Below, one piece after another: positions 30,288 through 37,718 of a stretch of DNA of 51,061 nucleotides. The notes beneath the pieces are model-generated. The model did not search any database. It was not told the DNA's origin and saw nothing but the letters and a program-made list of their open reading frames with translations. Source of the DNA: an uncultured Lentisphaerota bacterium (lineage in GTDB: Bacteria; Verrucomicrobiota; Kiritimatiellia; CAIQIC01); NCBI GenBank assembly GCA_903896925.1, contig CAITZM010000040.1:1-51061 (forward strand), in the 5' to 3' direction. How positions within the stretch are numbered: position 1 is the stretch's first letter; the number at the start of each line of letters is the position of its first letter. The translations under genes and the position numbers were made by a program.

Positions 30288-31703
30288 ATGGAAAATTTTG
30301 ATGTCGTGATCATCGGCGCCGGCCCGGGCGGCTACCCCGCCGCCATCCGCGCGGCGCAGCTTGGCGCGAAGGTGGCCATCGTCGAGCGCGAAAATCTCGG
30401 CGGTACCTGTCTGAACGTCGGCTGCATCCCGACCAAGGCGCTGATCGCCTGCGCGGACGCATTCGTGCACCTGCGCGACGCCGCCAAGCTCGGCGTGAAG
30501 GCGGAAAAGGTCACCGCCGATTTCAGCGCGATGATGGCGCACAAGCAGGGCGTCGTCGCCCAGCTGCGCAAGGGCGTGGGCGCGCTGCTCGCCGGCAACG
30601 GCGTGAAGGTCTTCCAGGGCCAGGCTGCGTTCGAGGCGCACGATCAGATCGTGATCGAACATCGAACATCGAACACCGAACATCCAACATCGAACGAGCG
30701 GATCAAGGCCGGCAAGTTCATCATCGCCACCGGCTCGACCTCCGTCGTGCCCGGCTTCCTGCCGAAGCACGAGCGCGTCGTCGAAAGCCGCGGTTTCCTT
30801 GATCTGCAAAAACTGCCCGTGAGCATGATCGTCATGGGTGGTGGCTATATCGGCTGCGAACTCGCCTGCCTCGCCGCCGCGCTCGGTGTCCAGGTGACCA
30901 TCGTCGAGCTGCTCGAAGACGTCTTGATGCTGCTCGACCCCGATGTCCGCCGCGAGGTGAAGAAGCACATGGAGCAGAAGCTCGGCATGCGCATCCTCAC
31001 CGGCAAGGCGCTGGAAAAGATCCAGGCCGGCGCCGACGGCGTCACCGCCGAAGTCGGCGGCGAAAAGCTTTCCGCCGGGCTCCTGCTGGTCGCCGTCGGC
31101 CGCAAGCCGGTGACCGACGGGCTGGAGCTGGAACGCGCCGGGCTCAAGATCAACGAGCGCGGCTTCATCCCGGTGGACGAATGCAACCGCACGGCGGTCG
31201 CCAACATCTTCGCCATCGGCGACGTCAACGGCGGCATGCAGCTCGCGCATGCCGCGACCTCGCAGGCCATCATCGCCGCCGAGGCCGCGTGCGGCAAAAA
31301 GCCGCGCAAGAACGAGGCGCTGATCCCCGGCGTCATCTTCACGATGCCGGAAGTCGCCATCGTCGGGCTGACCGAAGCCGACGCGAAAAAACAGAACCGC
31401 GCCGTGAAGATCGGCCGCTTCCCCTTCGCCGCGCTCGGCCGCGCGCTGGCCACCGGCACGCCGGAAGGTTTCGTCAAGCTGATCGCCGACGCCGCGACCG
31501 ACCAGCTGCTCGGGGCGCAGGCCGTCGGCGCGCACGCCACCGACCTGATTGCCGAGCCGACCGCCGCGATCCGCGCTGAACTGACGAGCGCCGAGCTCGG
31601 CCGCACGGTTCACGCGCATCCGACCTTCGGCGAAATCTGGATGGAAGCCGCGCACGCCCTCCACGGCGAATGCATCCACGCCGCCCCGCGGAAGAAGGCT
31701 TAA
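30288..31703 (+). CDS. lpdA: Dihydrolipoamide dehydrogenase (E3)
   Basis: The 471-residue flavoprotein has the FAD motif GAGPGGYPAAI, redox disulfide GGTCLNVGCIPTK, NAD motif MGGGYIGCELA, FAIGDVNGG, and the active-site His-Glu in AHPTFGE. It reoxidises the dihydrolipoyl arm of E2 with NAD+. It starts 15 nt after the E2 stop. Residues about 122-137 (VIEHRTSNTEHPTSNE) are an array of GAACATC 7-mers placed in a beta-hairpin just before the FIIATGS segment. Homologues normally have a short turn there. The rest of the enzyme is intact, so it is probably active. Confidence 0.95.
   Translation: MENFDVVIIGAGPGGYPAAIRAAQLGAKVAIVERENLGGTCLNVGCIPTKALIACADAFVHLRDAAKLGVKAEKVTADFSAMMAHKQGVVAQLRKGVGALLAGNGVKVFQGQAAFEAHDQIVIEHRTSNTEHPTSNERIKAGKFIIATGSTSVVPGFLPKHERVVESRGFLDLQKLPVSMIVMGGGYIGCELACLAAALGVQVTIVELLEDVLMLLDPDVRREVKKHMEQKLGMRILTGKALEKIQAGADGVTAEVGGEKLSAGLLLVAVGRKPVTDGLELERAGLKINERGFIPVDECNRTAVANIFAIGDVNGGMQLAHAATSQAIIAAEAACGKKPRKNEALIPGVIFTMPEVAIVGLTEADAKKQNRAVKIGRFPFAALGRALATGTPEGFVKLIADAATDQLLGAQAVGAHATDLIAEPTAAIRAELTSAELGRTVHAHPTFGEIWMEAAHALHGECIHAAPRKKA
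30650..30696. repeat. GAACATC heptamer array inside lpdA
   Basis: Five to six GAACATC-type words (with ACC and CCA variants) run in tandem inside the E3 coding region. They give EHRTSNTEHPTSNE, the same peptide phase as in the cyclase gene. Confidence 0.9.
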
Positions 31704-31728
31704 GAAGGCTGAAGACCGAAGGCTGAAG
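31699..31728. repeat. GAAGGCT heptamer array at the lpdA stop
   Basis: GAAGGCT, then GAAGACC, GAAGGCT and GAAGGCC follow with a 7-nt period. The first word forms the last codons and stop of lpdA. The array abuts the CATCGCACA-family palindrome. Confidence 0.75.
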
Positions 31729-31729
31729 G

Positions 31730-31759
31730 CCATCGCACACTTGCACAAGTGTGCGATGG
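31730..31759. repeat. CATCGCACA-family palindrome, copy 2
   Basis: CCATCGCACACTTG, CA and CAAGTGTGCGATGG form a perfect 14-bp stem. It matches the palindrome at 1-32 except for compensating changes in both arms. It lies 27 nt after lpdA and may terminate that operon, though no T tract follows. Confidence 0.88.
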
Positions 31760-32382
31760 TGCCTTTGGCACGCATGACCGCTTGGCAACGACGGCATGCG
31801 CACCCGTCCCGGCCTCGCCGGCCTATCCTCAGGTGGATACCTCGAAGTTAGAGGTATCATGCCGGAGCCACGCGCTTTGATGGGTGCCGGGTGCGAGCAT
31901 TGAGCTCGGGTTTACTCCTGAGCTCCTGCCTCCAGCCGGACAGGCTGGGCGGTGGGCTGACGTATCAGGTGTGGTCCGGCTGACCGGGCACGGCGTCCCC
32001 GGCTTCGCCCAAGGCCTTGCCGCCGTCTTTGTAGCCGCGTTCGTGAGAACGCGGTCGCACCCGTTTTCTTCTAGGCGGCGGGACGCCGCCTGAACCGGCA
32101 CGCGAGACGCGTGCCGCCACGCAGAGCGCATTGACAAAGCAGAACCCAGTCTCCGCGGCGTGCGGCTTCCTGTTTTTGTGGGCGGGGCTTTCCAGCCCCC
32201 GCGAACCCAGCCCCACCAATCTGCACAACCCTATTTCTGTCGTCCCTACGGGACTATCCACAGGGGGGGCGTGTTCCCCGGCGCTGAAGCGCCGGGCTAC
32301 TTTCGCGGCGTCCCTGACGGGACGCGGTCGGAGTCGCAGCAGACAGCGAGGTCGCATGATCTGTTGCCGTTGCGTGGGACGG
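31760..32382. other. Gene-free stretch packed with perfect short hairpins
   Basis: No gene was recognised. Perfect hairpins with different sequences follow one another: GATACCTC/GAGGTATC (31836-31858), CCGCGTTC/GAACGCGG (32035-32054), AGGCGGCG/CGCCGCCT (32073-32091), CGGCACGCG/CGCGTGCCG (32096-32116), GTCCC/GGGAC (32242-32254), CCCGGCGCT/AGCGCCGGG (32277-32296) and GCGTCCC/GGGACGC (32308-32325). Loops are 2-7 nt. None has a terminator-like T tract. Confidence 0.8.
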
Positions 32383-33039
32383 TCAGGGCGTTGCTTTTTC
32401 GCCGAGCATGGTTTCGAGGTGCGGAAGATACTGTTGCAGCGGCTCCGCATCGCCAAAGGAGTTTTTCAGTTTGATCTCGCCCTTCAGGAAGGCTTGCAAC
32501 TCGCGCAGATGGCTTGATGTCACCTGACTCAACGATCGGCTGGTGCCGTCGTTAAAATGAATCGTCAATAAGAGTTTGGGCTGCGTGACCTGCGGTCGGC
32601 AGCGGCGACAATACATGGTTTCGTCCAGCGTCACGGCTTTCCCGACGAGGGCTTGAATGTTTTTTACCTCGCTACGGAAAGAAGGAATGGTGTCTTCCAC
32701 TTCGCCGACCCGCTCCTTTGTGTACAGCGTCTTTTCGCCGCAAATTGGACAGATATATGCGGTGTTGGTGGGCGATGGTACTGCGTAATAACAAGAGATC
32801 ATAATTCCGTCACGTATTACGTCCGGCGGCCGCGTGGTGGCCAGACGTTTTAGCATGGCGCGGATGGCTTCGCGGTTCAGTCCCTTGATATCGGCGACGG
32901 TGAGCGCGTTGGTGGCGGGCCTCGCAACGGCGGGTTGGGCGTGCGGCGGACGGCCCATGCCGCGCGCGCTCGTGGCGGTGAACAGCCACGCGCAGCCCAC
33001 CAACAGCGCCAGCCCGAGACTTAACCAGATTGTTGTCAT
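32383..33039 (-). CDS. Hypothetical membrane-anchored protein with a zinc-ribbon-like Cys set
   Basis: The 218-residue product begins with one hydrophobic helix (TIWLSLGLALLVGCAWLFTA). A Pro/Ala-rich stretch and a soluble domain follow. ICPICGEKTLY near residue 95 and YCRRCRP near residue 143 are two CxxC pairs that could bind one zinc ion. The C-terminal part (LLLTIHFNDGTSRSL, HLRELQAFLKGE) looks like an alpha/beta fold. I do not recognise the family. It appears monocistronic and is divergent from the GH2 gene, with a paired palindrome in the shared upstream region. Confidence 0.7.
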   Translation of the reverse strand: MTTIWLSLGLALLVGCAWLFTATSARGMGRPPHAQPAVARPATNALTVADIKGLNREAIRAMLKRLATTRPPDVIRDGIMISCYYAVPSPTNTAYICPICGEKTLYTKERVGEVEDTIPSFRSEVKNIQALVGKAVTLDETMYCRRCRPQVTQPKLLLTIHFNDGTSRSLSQVTSSHLRELQAFLKGEIKLKNSFGDAEPLQQYLPHLETMLGEKATP

Positions 33040-33216
33040 GCCGACTCCCTTCGTTTCGTCACGCGGCGCATCCTAGCAGCACCGCTGGTGCCCCGAAATA
33101 AATTTCGTTCGTAGCGACGCTGCGCCCTTCATGTGGACGCCGGCGTGTCACGCCGCCGTTCCCGGCGGGTGAAGATCGCATACGGAAGCACGGGATTTTC
33201 CCCGCTAGGCAGGAAG

Positions 33217-33268
33217 CTATCCAAGCCTTGGAAAAGAAACTCGCACATTTTTCCAAGGTTTGGAAAAC
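33217..33268. promoter_or_regulatory. Paired TTCCAAGG-type palindromes upstream of the GH2 gene
   Basis: ATCCAAGCCTTGGAAAA (about 33219-33235) and TTTTTCCAAGGTTTGGAAAA (about 33248-33267) are two related palindromes with TTGG cores 32 bp apart. They lie about 60-110 nt ahead of the GH2 ATG. They match the pairs at 5428-5476 and 46772-46818. Confidence 0.65.
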
Positions 33269-33327
33269 TCTGGCGTCCGGTTTTCCGGCTGAGTCGGACA
33301 CGTCGAAGCTTGGGAAGACGGCAACCG

Positions 33328-36300
33328 ATGACCATAAAAAAAAGAGTTCTGGCAGTGGCGCTGCTGGTGACAGCGGCGTGTGCGGTGGATTTTACGGGTG
33401 ACTTCGCGCCGGCGGAGGGGTTCGTCAAGCCGCAGGAAAAACCGCTGCGGGCGGAAGTGTGCCTCAACGGCGCCTGGCAGTTCCAGCCCGTCGCGGTCCC
33501 GGCGGGCTTCCAGCGCGGCGCGGGCGTACCACCGGAACTGGCCTGGCCGACCACCAACGGCTGGGACGCTACGCCGATCAAAATCCCCTCGCCATGGAAC
33601 GTGAACGCGTGGGGCTGCGGCCGCAACGTCGGCGCCGGCACGGAGCACCCGCTCTGGCCGGACTCGGTCTACTTCCCGAGCTATCCCGCGGCGTGGGACC
33701 AGGTGGAGATGGGCTGGCTGCGCCGCACGTTCCGCGTGCCAGCGGACTGGGCGGAGCGCCGCGTGGTGCTGCATTTCGAGGCCGTCGCCGGCGAGTGCCA
33801 GGTGTTCGTCAACGGCCAGCCCGCCGGAGCGCACTTCGACAAATACCTGCCGTTCGACCTGGACATCACGCGGCTGGTGCGGCGCGACGGAGCGAACGAG
33901 CTGCTCGTCGGCGTGCGCGCGCACCGGCTGTTCGACAAGCAGAGCGCGCGCTATCCCAAGATGCGCGCGCCCTATCCCTGCGGCTCCGAGACCGAGAAGC
34001 TCGCCGGTATCTGGCAGGATGTCTTCCTGCTCGGCCTGCCGCCGGTGCGCGTCGCGGATGTGTTCGTCAAACCGCTCGTGAGCCAGGACGCGCTCGAGTT
34101 CGAGGTCAACGTGCGCAACGACGGCGACCGCGAGCAGACCGTGACGGTCGGGGGCGATATTTTCCCGTGGGTCGACCAGTCGGAGGACACGCCGGAACCG
34201 CGCTGGAAGCTCGGCCCGGCCGTCTTCGCGCTGAAGTCCGGCAGCGTCACGGTCGGTGCGGGGCAGACCGCGCAGCTGGTCCTGCGCGAGCCGGTTGGCG
34301 GTCGCCTGAAACCGTGGGCGCCCGGCGTCCCGCAGCTCTACGCGGCGGTGCTGACCGTGCGGCAGGGTGAGCGTGTGGTGGACAGCCACTACGCGCGCTT
34401 CGGCTGGCGGCAGTTCGCCATCAGCGGGAAGAAGCTGTTGCTCAACGGCCAGCCGCTCCAGCTCACTGGCGATCTGCTCCATCCGTTCGGGCCGTTTGTG
34501 CTGTCGCGCAGCTATGCGTGGGCGTGGTTCTGGCTGATCAAGGATTTTGGCGGCAACGCCGTGCGGCCGCATGCGCAGCCGCATCCGCGCCATTACCTCG
34601 AGCTCGCCGACGAACTCGGCATCGTCGTGCTCGACGAGACGGCGCTGTTCGGCAGCTCGATCGCGCTGAATTTCGAGGAGCCGGCCGCCTGGCAGCGATT
34701 CGCCGGGCACTACGACGGGCTGGTGCTGCGCGACCGCAATCACCCGAGCGTGTTGGGGTGGAGCTTCGGCAACGAGCTGTTCGCGATCTTCAACCTGAAC
34801 AATGTCTCCAAGGAAGACGCGGACCGCTGGTATCGCCGGCTCGCGGAGCTGGGCTTGCGCGCGCGCCAGCTCGATCCGACGCGCGACTGGATCTCGTGCG
34901 ATGGCGATGAGGACCTGCGTGGCACGCTGCCGGTGTGGAGCAAGCACTTCGGCCACGGCACGCCGGTCGACCAGCTGCCGGACCTCAACAAGCCGCTGAT
35001 GGTCGGCGAGTCGGGCGGCACCTATTATGCGCGGCCGAAGCAGCTGGCGGAGTTCAACGGCGCGCGCGCCTACGAAAGCTATGCGGGCCGCAACGAGGCA
35101 CTGGCGATCGACGTCTACGACAACCTTGTGCGCATGGCCCGCCCTCGGCTGGCCTTCTATTCCGCCAGCGAGACCGCCTGGTTCGGCGTCGAGCATCTCA
35201 ACTTCGGCTACACCAACTTCACGCGCCTGCCGGATCGCACCGATGGCGTGTTCTTTACGCAGCCGTTCGCCGAGGGCAAGCCGGGCATGCAGCCCGAGCG
35301 GCTGCCGCCCTATGTCGCCACGCTCAATCCCGGCTGGGATCCGGCGTTGCCGGTCTATGTGCCGCTCGCCATGTTCGATGCGGAGAAGGCCGCGCTGGCC
35401 AAGGGCGGTCCGCAGCCGTGCGCGTGGGACCACCGGCCGCAGCGTGCGGCCCCGGCCCCCGCCGCACCCGTGCCGGCGGTCGAGCACGTCCTGTTCTTCG
35501 GTGACCGCCACGGGCCGCTCGCGCGACGCCTGACCGCGCTCGGCGTGCCGCTGACCGACAGCTTCCAGCTGCAATTCACTATCGTGGATGCGGACACCCT
35601 CACCGCCGTGACCGGCGCGGCGGCGTTGCGTGCGCTGGATCGTGTCCGCGTCAACGGCGGCACGATGCTCTGGTTCCTGGGCCAAACCAACGCCTTCACC
35701 GCGCAACTGCCCGCGCCGTTGCACCTGACCGTGCGCAGCGCGACCGGGCTGGTGCCGGATGCCACACATCCCTGGACGGCCTCCTGCTCCCGCGCGGACC
35801 TGGATTTTTCCGAGGATGGCGCGGAGCGTTTCATCATGAAGCAGGGTCTGGATGGGCCGGAGCTTGGCGAGGCGCGCGTGTTGCTGCGCGCCAGCGCCAC
35901 CGACTGGACGCAGTTCAACAACGCGCCGGAACACGCCAAGTGCGCGGCGGTCGTGCTGGATGAAAAGCTGGTCAAACCCTCGGGCGCGGCGCTGGTCGAG
36001 GACACCATCAATAACTGCAAGCTGCTGCGCTGCTCGCTCGACTACCGGGTGACCTCGCGTGCCGCCGACCTCTTCTGGCGGCTGCTGCTGGCCAATGCCG
36101 GTATCAAGCTGGGTTCAGCCGCCGAGACCGTCACACCCGCGTTCGATCAGCACAACGCGCTGGTCAACGCGCTCGCGCTCGGCCGCCGGGGTGCGTCCAG
36201 CCTCGAAGCGGCGCTGGCGTGGAACGCCGAGCCCGGTGCGACGGCACGGCCCGTGACCGGCGCGCGCGTCGGCGACCTCGCGTGGCAACCGGTGACCAGC

Positions 36301-36717
36301 CCGAGCCGCGATCGCTTCGTCCTCCACGAGCTGAAGCAGGGCGGCGTGGAGTCCGGGCCCTATGCGGTCCAGTTCAGCTATTGGATCCGCAGCCCGCGCG
36401 CGCTCGATGACCTGCTGGCCGACGGCCCCGATGCACCGCGGTTCACGACCATCTGCTATGCCGCGGACCGGTGCCGCCTGTTCCTCAACGGCCGCGAGCT
36501 GCAGCCGGCGCGCACCGCGCCCGCCGATTACCGGACGCGCCTGGAGTTCACCGCCATCCCGCTGCAGAAGGGCTGGAACCATTTCCGCGTGCAGGTGGCC
36601 GCCAGCGAGTTGCGCGGCGCCAAGCCGGGCACCCTCGCCGTCCGCATCGGTTCCAGCCAGGAAGACTTCCTGCGCCAGCTTGAATCCGCCATCGAGCGGA
36701 AACCCAGCGCGAAGTGA
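33328..36717 (+). CDS. Secreted glycoside hydrolase family 2 enzyme (beta-galactosidase-like)
   Basis: The frame opens at 33133, but the ATG at 33328 gives a signal peptide (MTIKKRVLAVALLVTAACA) and 1129 residues. Domains in order: GH2 sugar-binding jelly roll (WLRRTFRVPADWAERRVVLHF, VFVNGQPAGAHFDKYLPF), Ig-like domain, then TIM barrel. The acid/base Glu lies in GWSFGNEL (about residue 483) and the probable nucleophile in VGESGG (about 561). A C-terminal region of about 450 residues is less conserved and ends in a beta domain (CRLFLNGRELQPA...NHFRVQVAAS). It should cleave a beta-linked glycan outside the cytoplasm; the substrate is unknown. Its last 107 nt are duplicated at 37466. Confidence 0.88.
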   Translation: MTIKKRVLAVALLVTAACAVDFTGDFAPAEGFVKPQEKPLRAEVCLNGAWQFQPVAVPAGFQRGAGVPPELAWPTTNGWDATPIKIPSPWNVNAWGCGRNVGAGTEHPLWPDSVYFPSYPAAWDQVEMGWLRRTFRVPADWAERRVVLHFEAVAGECQVFVNGQPAGAHFDKYLPFDLDITRLVRRDGANELLVGVRAHRLFDKQSARYPKMRAPYPCGSETEKLAGIWQDVFLLGLPPVRVADVFVKPLVSQDALEFEVNVRNDGDREQTVTVGGDIFPWVDQSEDTPEPRWKLGPAVFALKSGSVTVGAGQTAQLVLREPVGGRLKPWAPGVPQLYAAVLTVRQGERVVDSHYARFGWRQFAISGKKLLLNGQPLQLTGDLLHPFGPFVLSRSYAWAWFWLIKDFGGNAVRPHAQPHPRHYLELADELGIVVLDETALFGSSIALNFEEPAAWQRFAGHYDGLVLRDRNHPSVLGWSFGNELFAIFNLNNVSKEDADRWYRRLAELGLRARQLDPTRDWISCDGDEDLRGTLPVWSKHFGHGTPVDQLPDLNKPLMVGESGGTYYARPKQLAEFNGARAYESYAGRNEALAIDVYDNLVRMARPRLAFYSASETAWFGVEHLNFGYTNFTRLPDRTDGVFFTQPFAEGKPGMQPERLPPYVATLNPGWDPALPVYVPLAMFDAEKAALAKGGPQPCAWDHRPQRAAPAPAAPVPAVEHVLFFGDRHGPLARRLTALGVPLTDSFQLQFTIVDADTLTAVTGAAALRALDRVRVNGGTMLWFLGQTNAFTAQLPAPLHLTVRSATGLVPDATHPWTASCSRADLDFSEDGAERFIMKQGLDGPELGEARVLLRASATDWTQFNNAPEHAKCAAVVLDEKLVKPSGAALVEDTINNCKLLRCSLDYRVTSRAADLFWRLLLANAGIKLGSAAETVTPAFDQHNALVNALALGRRGASSLEAALAWNAEPGATARPVTGARVGDLAWQPVTSPSRDRFVLHELKQGGVESGPYAVQFSYWIRSPRALDDLLADGPDAPRFTTICYAADRCRLFLNGRELQPARTAPADYRTRLEFTAIPLQKGWNHFRVQVAASELRGAKPGTLAVRIGSSQEDFLRQLESAIERKPSAK

Positions 36718-36820
36718 AGCCCGCCTTTCGGCGTGACTTTTCGCGAAGAAACAACACAATGCACAAGGTGTGAGAAGATGCGCAGGCGCCGGAGGGTTGT
36801 GTCGGGCCCAGGAGGATGTC

Positions 36821-37411
36821 ATGAGCGAGAAAACGGCCATCATTCCGTTCGAACGGATCGCATCGGTGATCCATGTCATCCGCGGACAGAAGGTCCTGCT
36901 CGATCGGGATTTGGCCGCGCTATATGGCGTTGAAACCAGGGCTTTGAATCAGGCTGTCAAACGCAACATAGAGCGTTTTCCAGCGGACTTTATGCTCGAA
37001 CTGAACCGAGGCGAGATCATGAGGATATCACAATCTGTGATATCCTCCCCCGATCTGAAGTTCTCCAAACGGGTGTACGCCTTCACAGAACAGGGTGTGG
37101 CGATGCTGTCCGGCGTGCTCCACAGCCAACAGGCCATTGAGGTCAACGTGGCCATCATGCGGGCGTTTGTCCGGCTGCGCGAATTCCTCGCCTCGAAAGC
37201 GAAACTCGGCAAGCGATTGCGGGATCTGGAGCAAAGAACCGAGGAACACGACGAGAGTATTCAGGCCCTCTTTGAGGCCCTTCGGCAACTGACCTCTGAA
37301 TGTCCGCCGGCCATCGGATTTCAATATAGCGGGCCTGGCGCTTCCGGGGCCGAGACGGGGAAGACGGTCAAGGAAAGACGAGTAGTATACCGCGTGAGGC
37401 GGAAAGCATGA
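36821..37411 (+). CDS. ORF6N domain protein (phage antirepressor-like)
   Basis: The ATG at 36821 has AGGAGG about 8 bases upstream; the 196-residue product starts MSEKTAIIPFERIASVIHVI. The ORF6N domain is clear: IRGQKVLLDRDLAALYGVETRALNQAVKRN, FPADFMLELN, and YAFTEQGVAMLSGVLHS. A coiled-coil-like tail follows. Such proteins occur on phages and mobile islands as DNA-binding antirepressors, and also singly in chromosomes. It sits between the GH2 gene and a duplicated fragment of the GH2 3' end, which indicates insertion or rearrangement at this spot. No other phage genes are near. Confidence 0.88.
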   Translation: MSEKTAIIPFERIASVIHVIRGQKVLLDRDLAALYGVETRALNQAVKRNIERFPADFMLELNRGEIMRISQSVISSPDLKFSKRVYAFTEQGVAMLSGVLHSQQAIEVNVAIMRAFVRLREFLASKAKLGKRLRDLEQRTEEHDESIQALFEALRQLTSECPPAIGFQYSGPGASGAETGKTVKERRVVYRVRRKA

Positions 37412-37465
37412 ACGAGAAGAGCGACCTGTAGGTTCAAGAGGGAGTGGCGCGAACCGCCCGTCAAC

Positions 37466-37575
37466 TGCGCGGCGCCAAGCCGGGCACCCTCGCCGTCCGC
37501 ATTGGTGCCAGCCACGAGGACTTCCTGCGCCAGCTCGAATCCGCCATCGAGCTGAAACCCGGCGCGGAAAAATAA
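37466..37575 (+). pseudogene. Duplicated 3' end of the GH2 gene
   Basis: About 107 nt match the end of the GH2 gene (36611-36717) with seven substitutions plus a small change at the stop. It reads LRGAKPGTLAVRIGASHEDF and so on to GAEK and a TAA, against LRGAKPGTLAVRIGSSQEDF in the intact gene. The frame and stop position are kept, but there is no start. It is either the remnant of a tandem GH2 paralogue or a copy left by the insertion of the ORF6N gene. Confidence 0.85.
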
Positions 37576-37590
37576 GGCGCGGATGTGGGT

Positions 37591-37617
37591 GGTCTGAGAG
37601 CGTCACACGCTCAGACC
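37591..37617. terminator. Hairpin between convergent ORF6N/GH2 remnant and glnS
   Basis: GGTCTGAGAGCGT, loop CAC, ACGCTCAGACC form an 11-bp stem with a 2-nt bulge. The placement between convergent units suits a bidirectional terminator, but no T tract follows. Confidence 0.55.
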
Positions 37618-37718
37618 GGAGCGTGCAACTTCCGGTGGCTGGGTCCATCGGATGATTTGTCCAAGCTCCGCCGGACCTCCTGCGGAACGAGCGCGGATCA
37701 TCCACCTGCCTGGCTGGG

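Noticed and set aside
28923..31775. Minus-strand frame of 950 codons opposite E2 and E3
   Set aside because: It spans two well-defined genes on the other strand and has no recognisable domain, signal or ribosome site. It is an antisense shadow.
31760..32382. tRNA or rRNA gene in the hairpin-rich stretch
   Set aside because: The stems are isolated, with no cloverleaf arrangement, T-loop sequence or CCA end.
33133..33327. N-terminal extension of the GH2 frame
   Set aside because: It runs through the paired TTCCAAGG palindromes and lacks a signal peptide. The ATG at 33328 starts a normal one.
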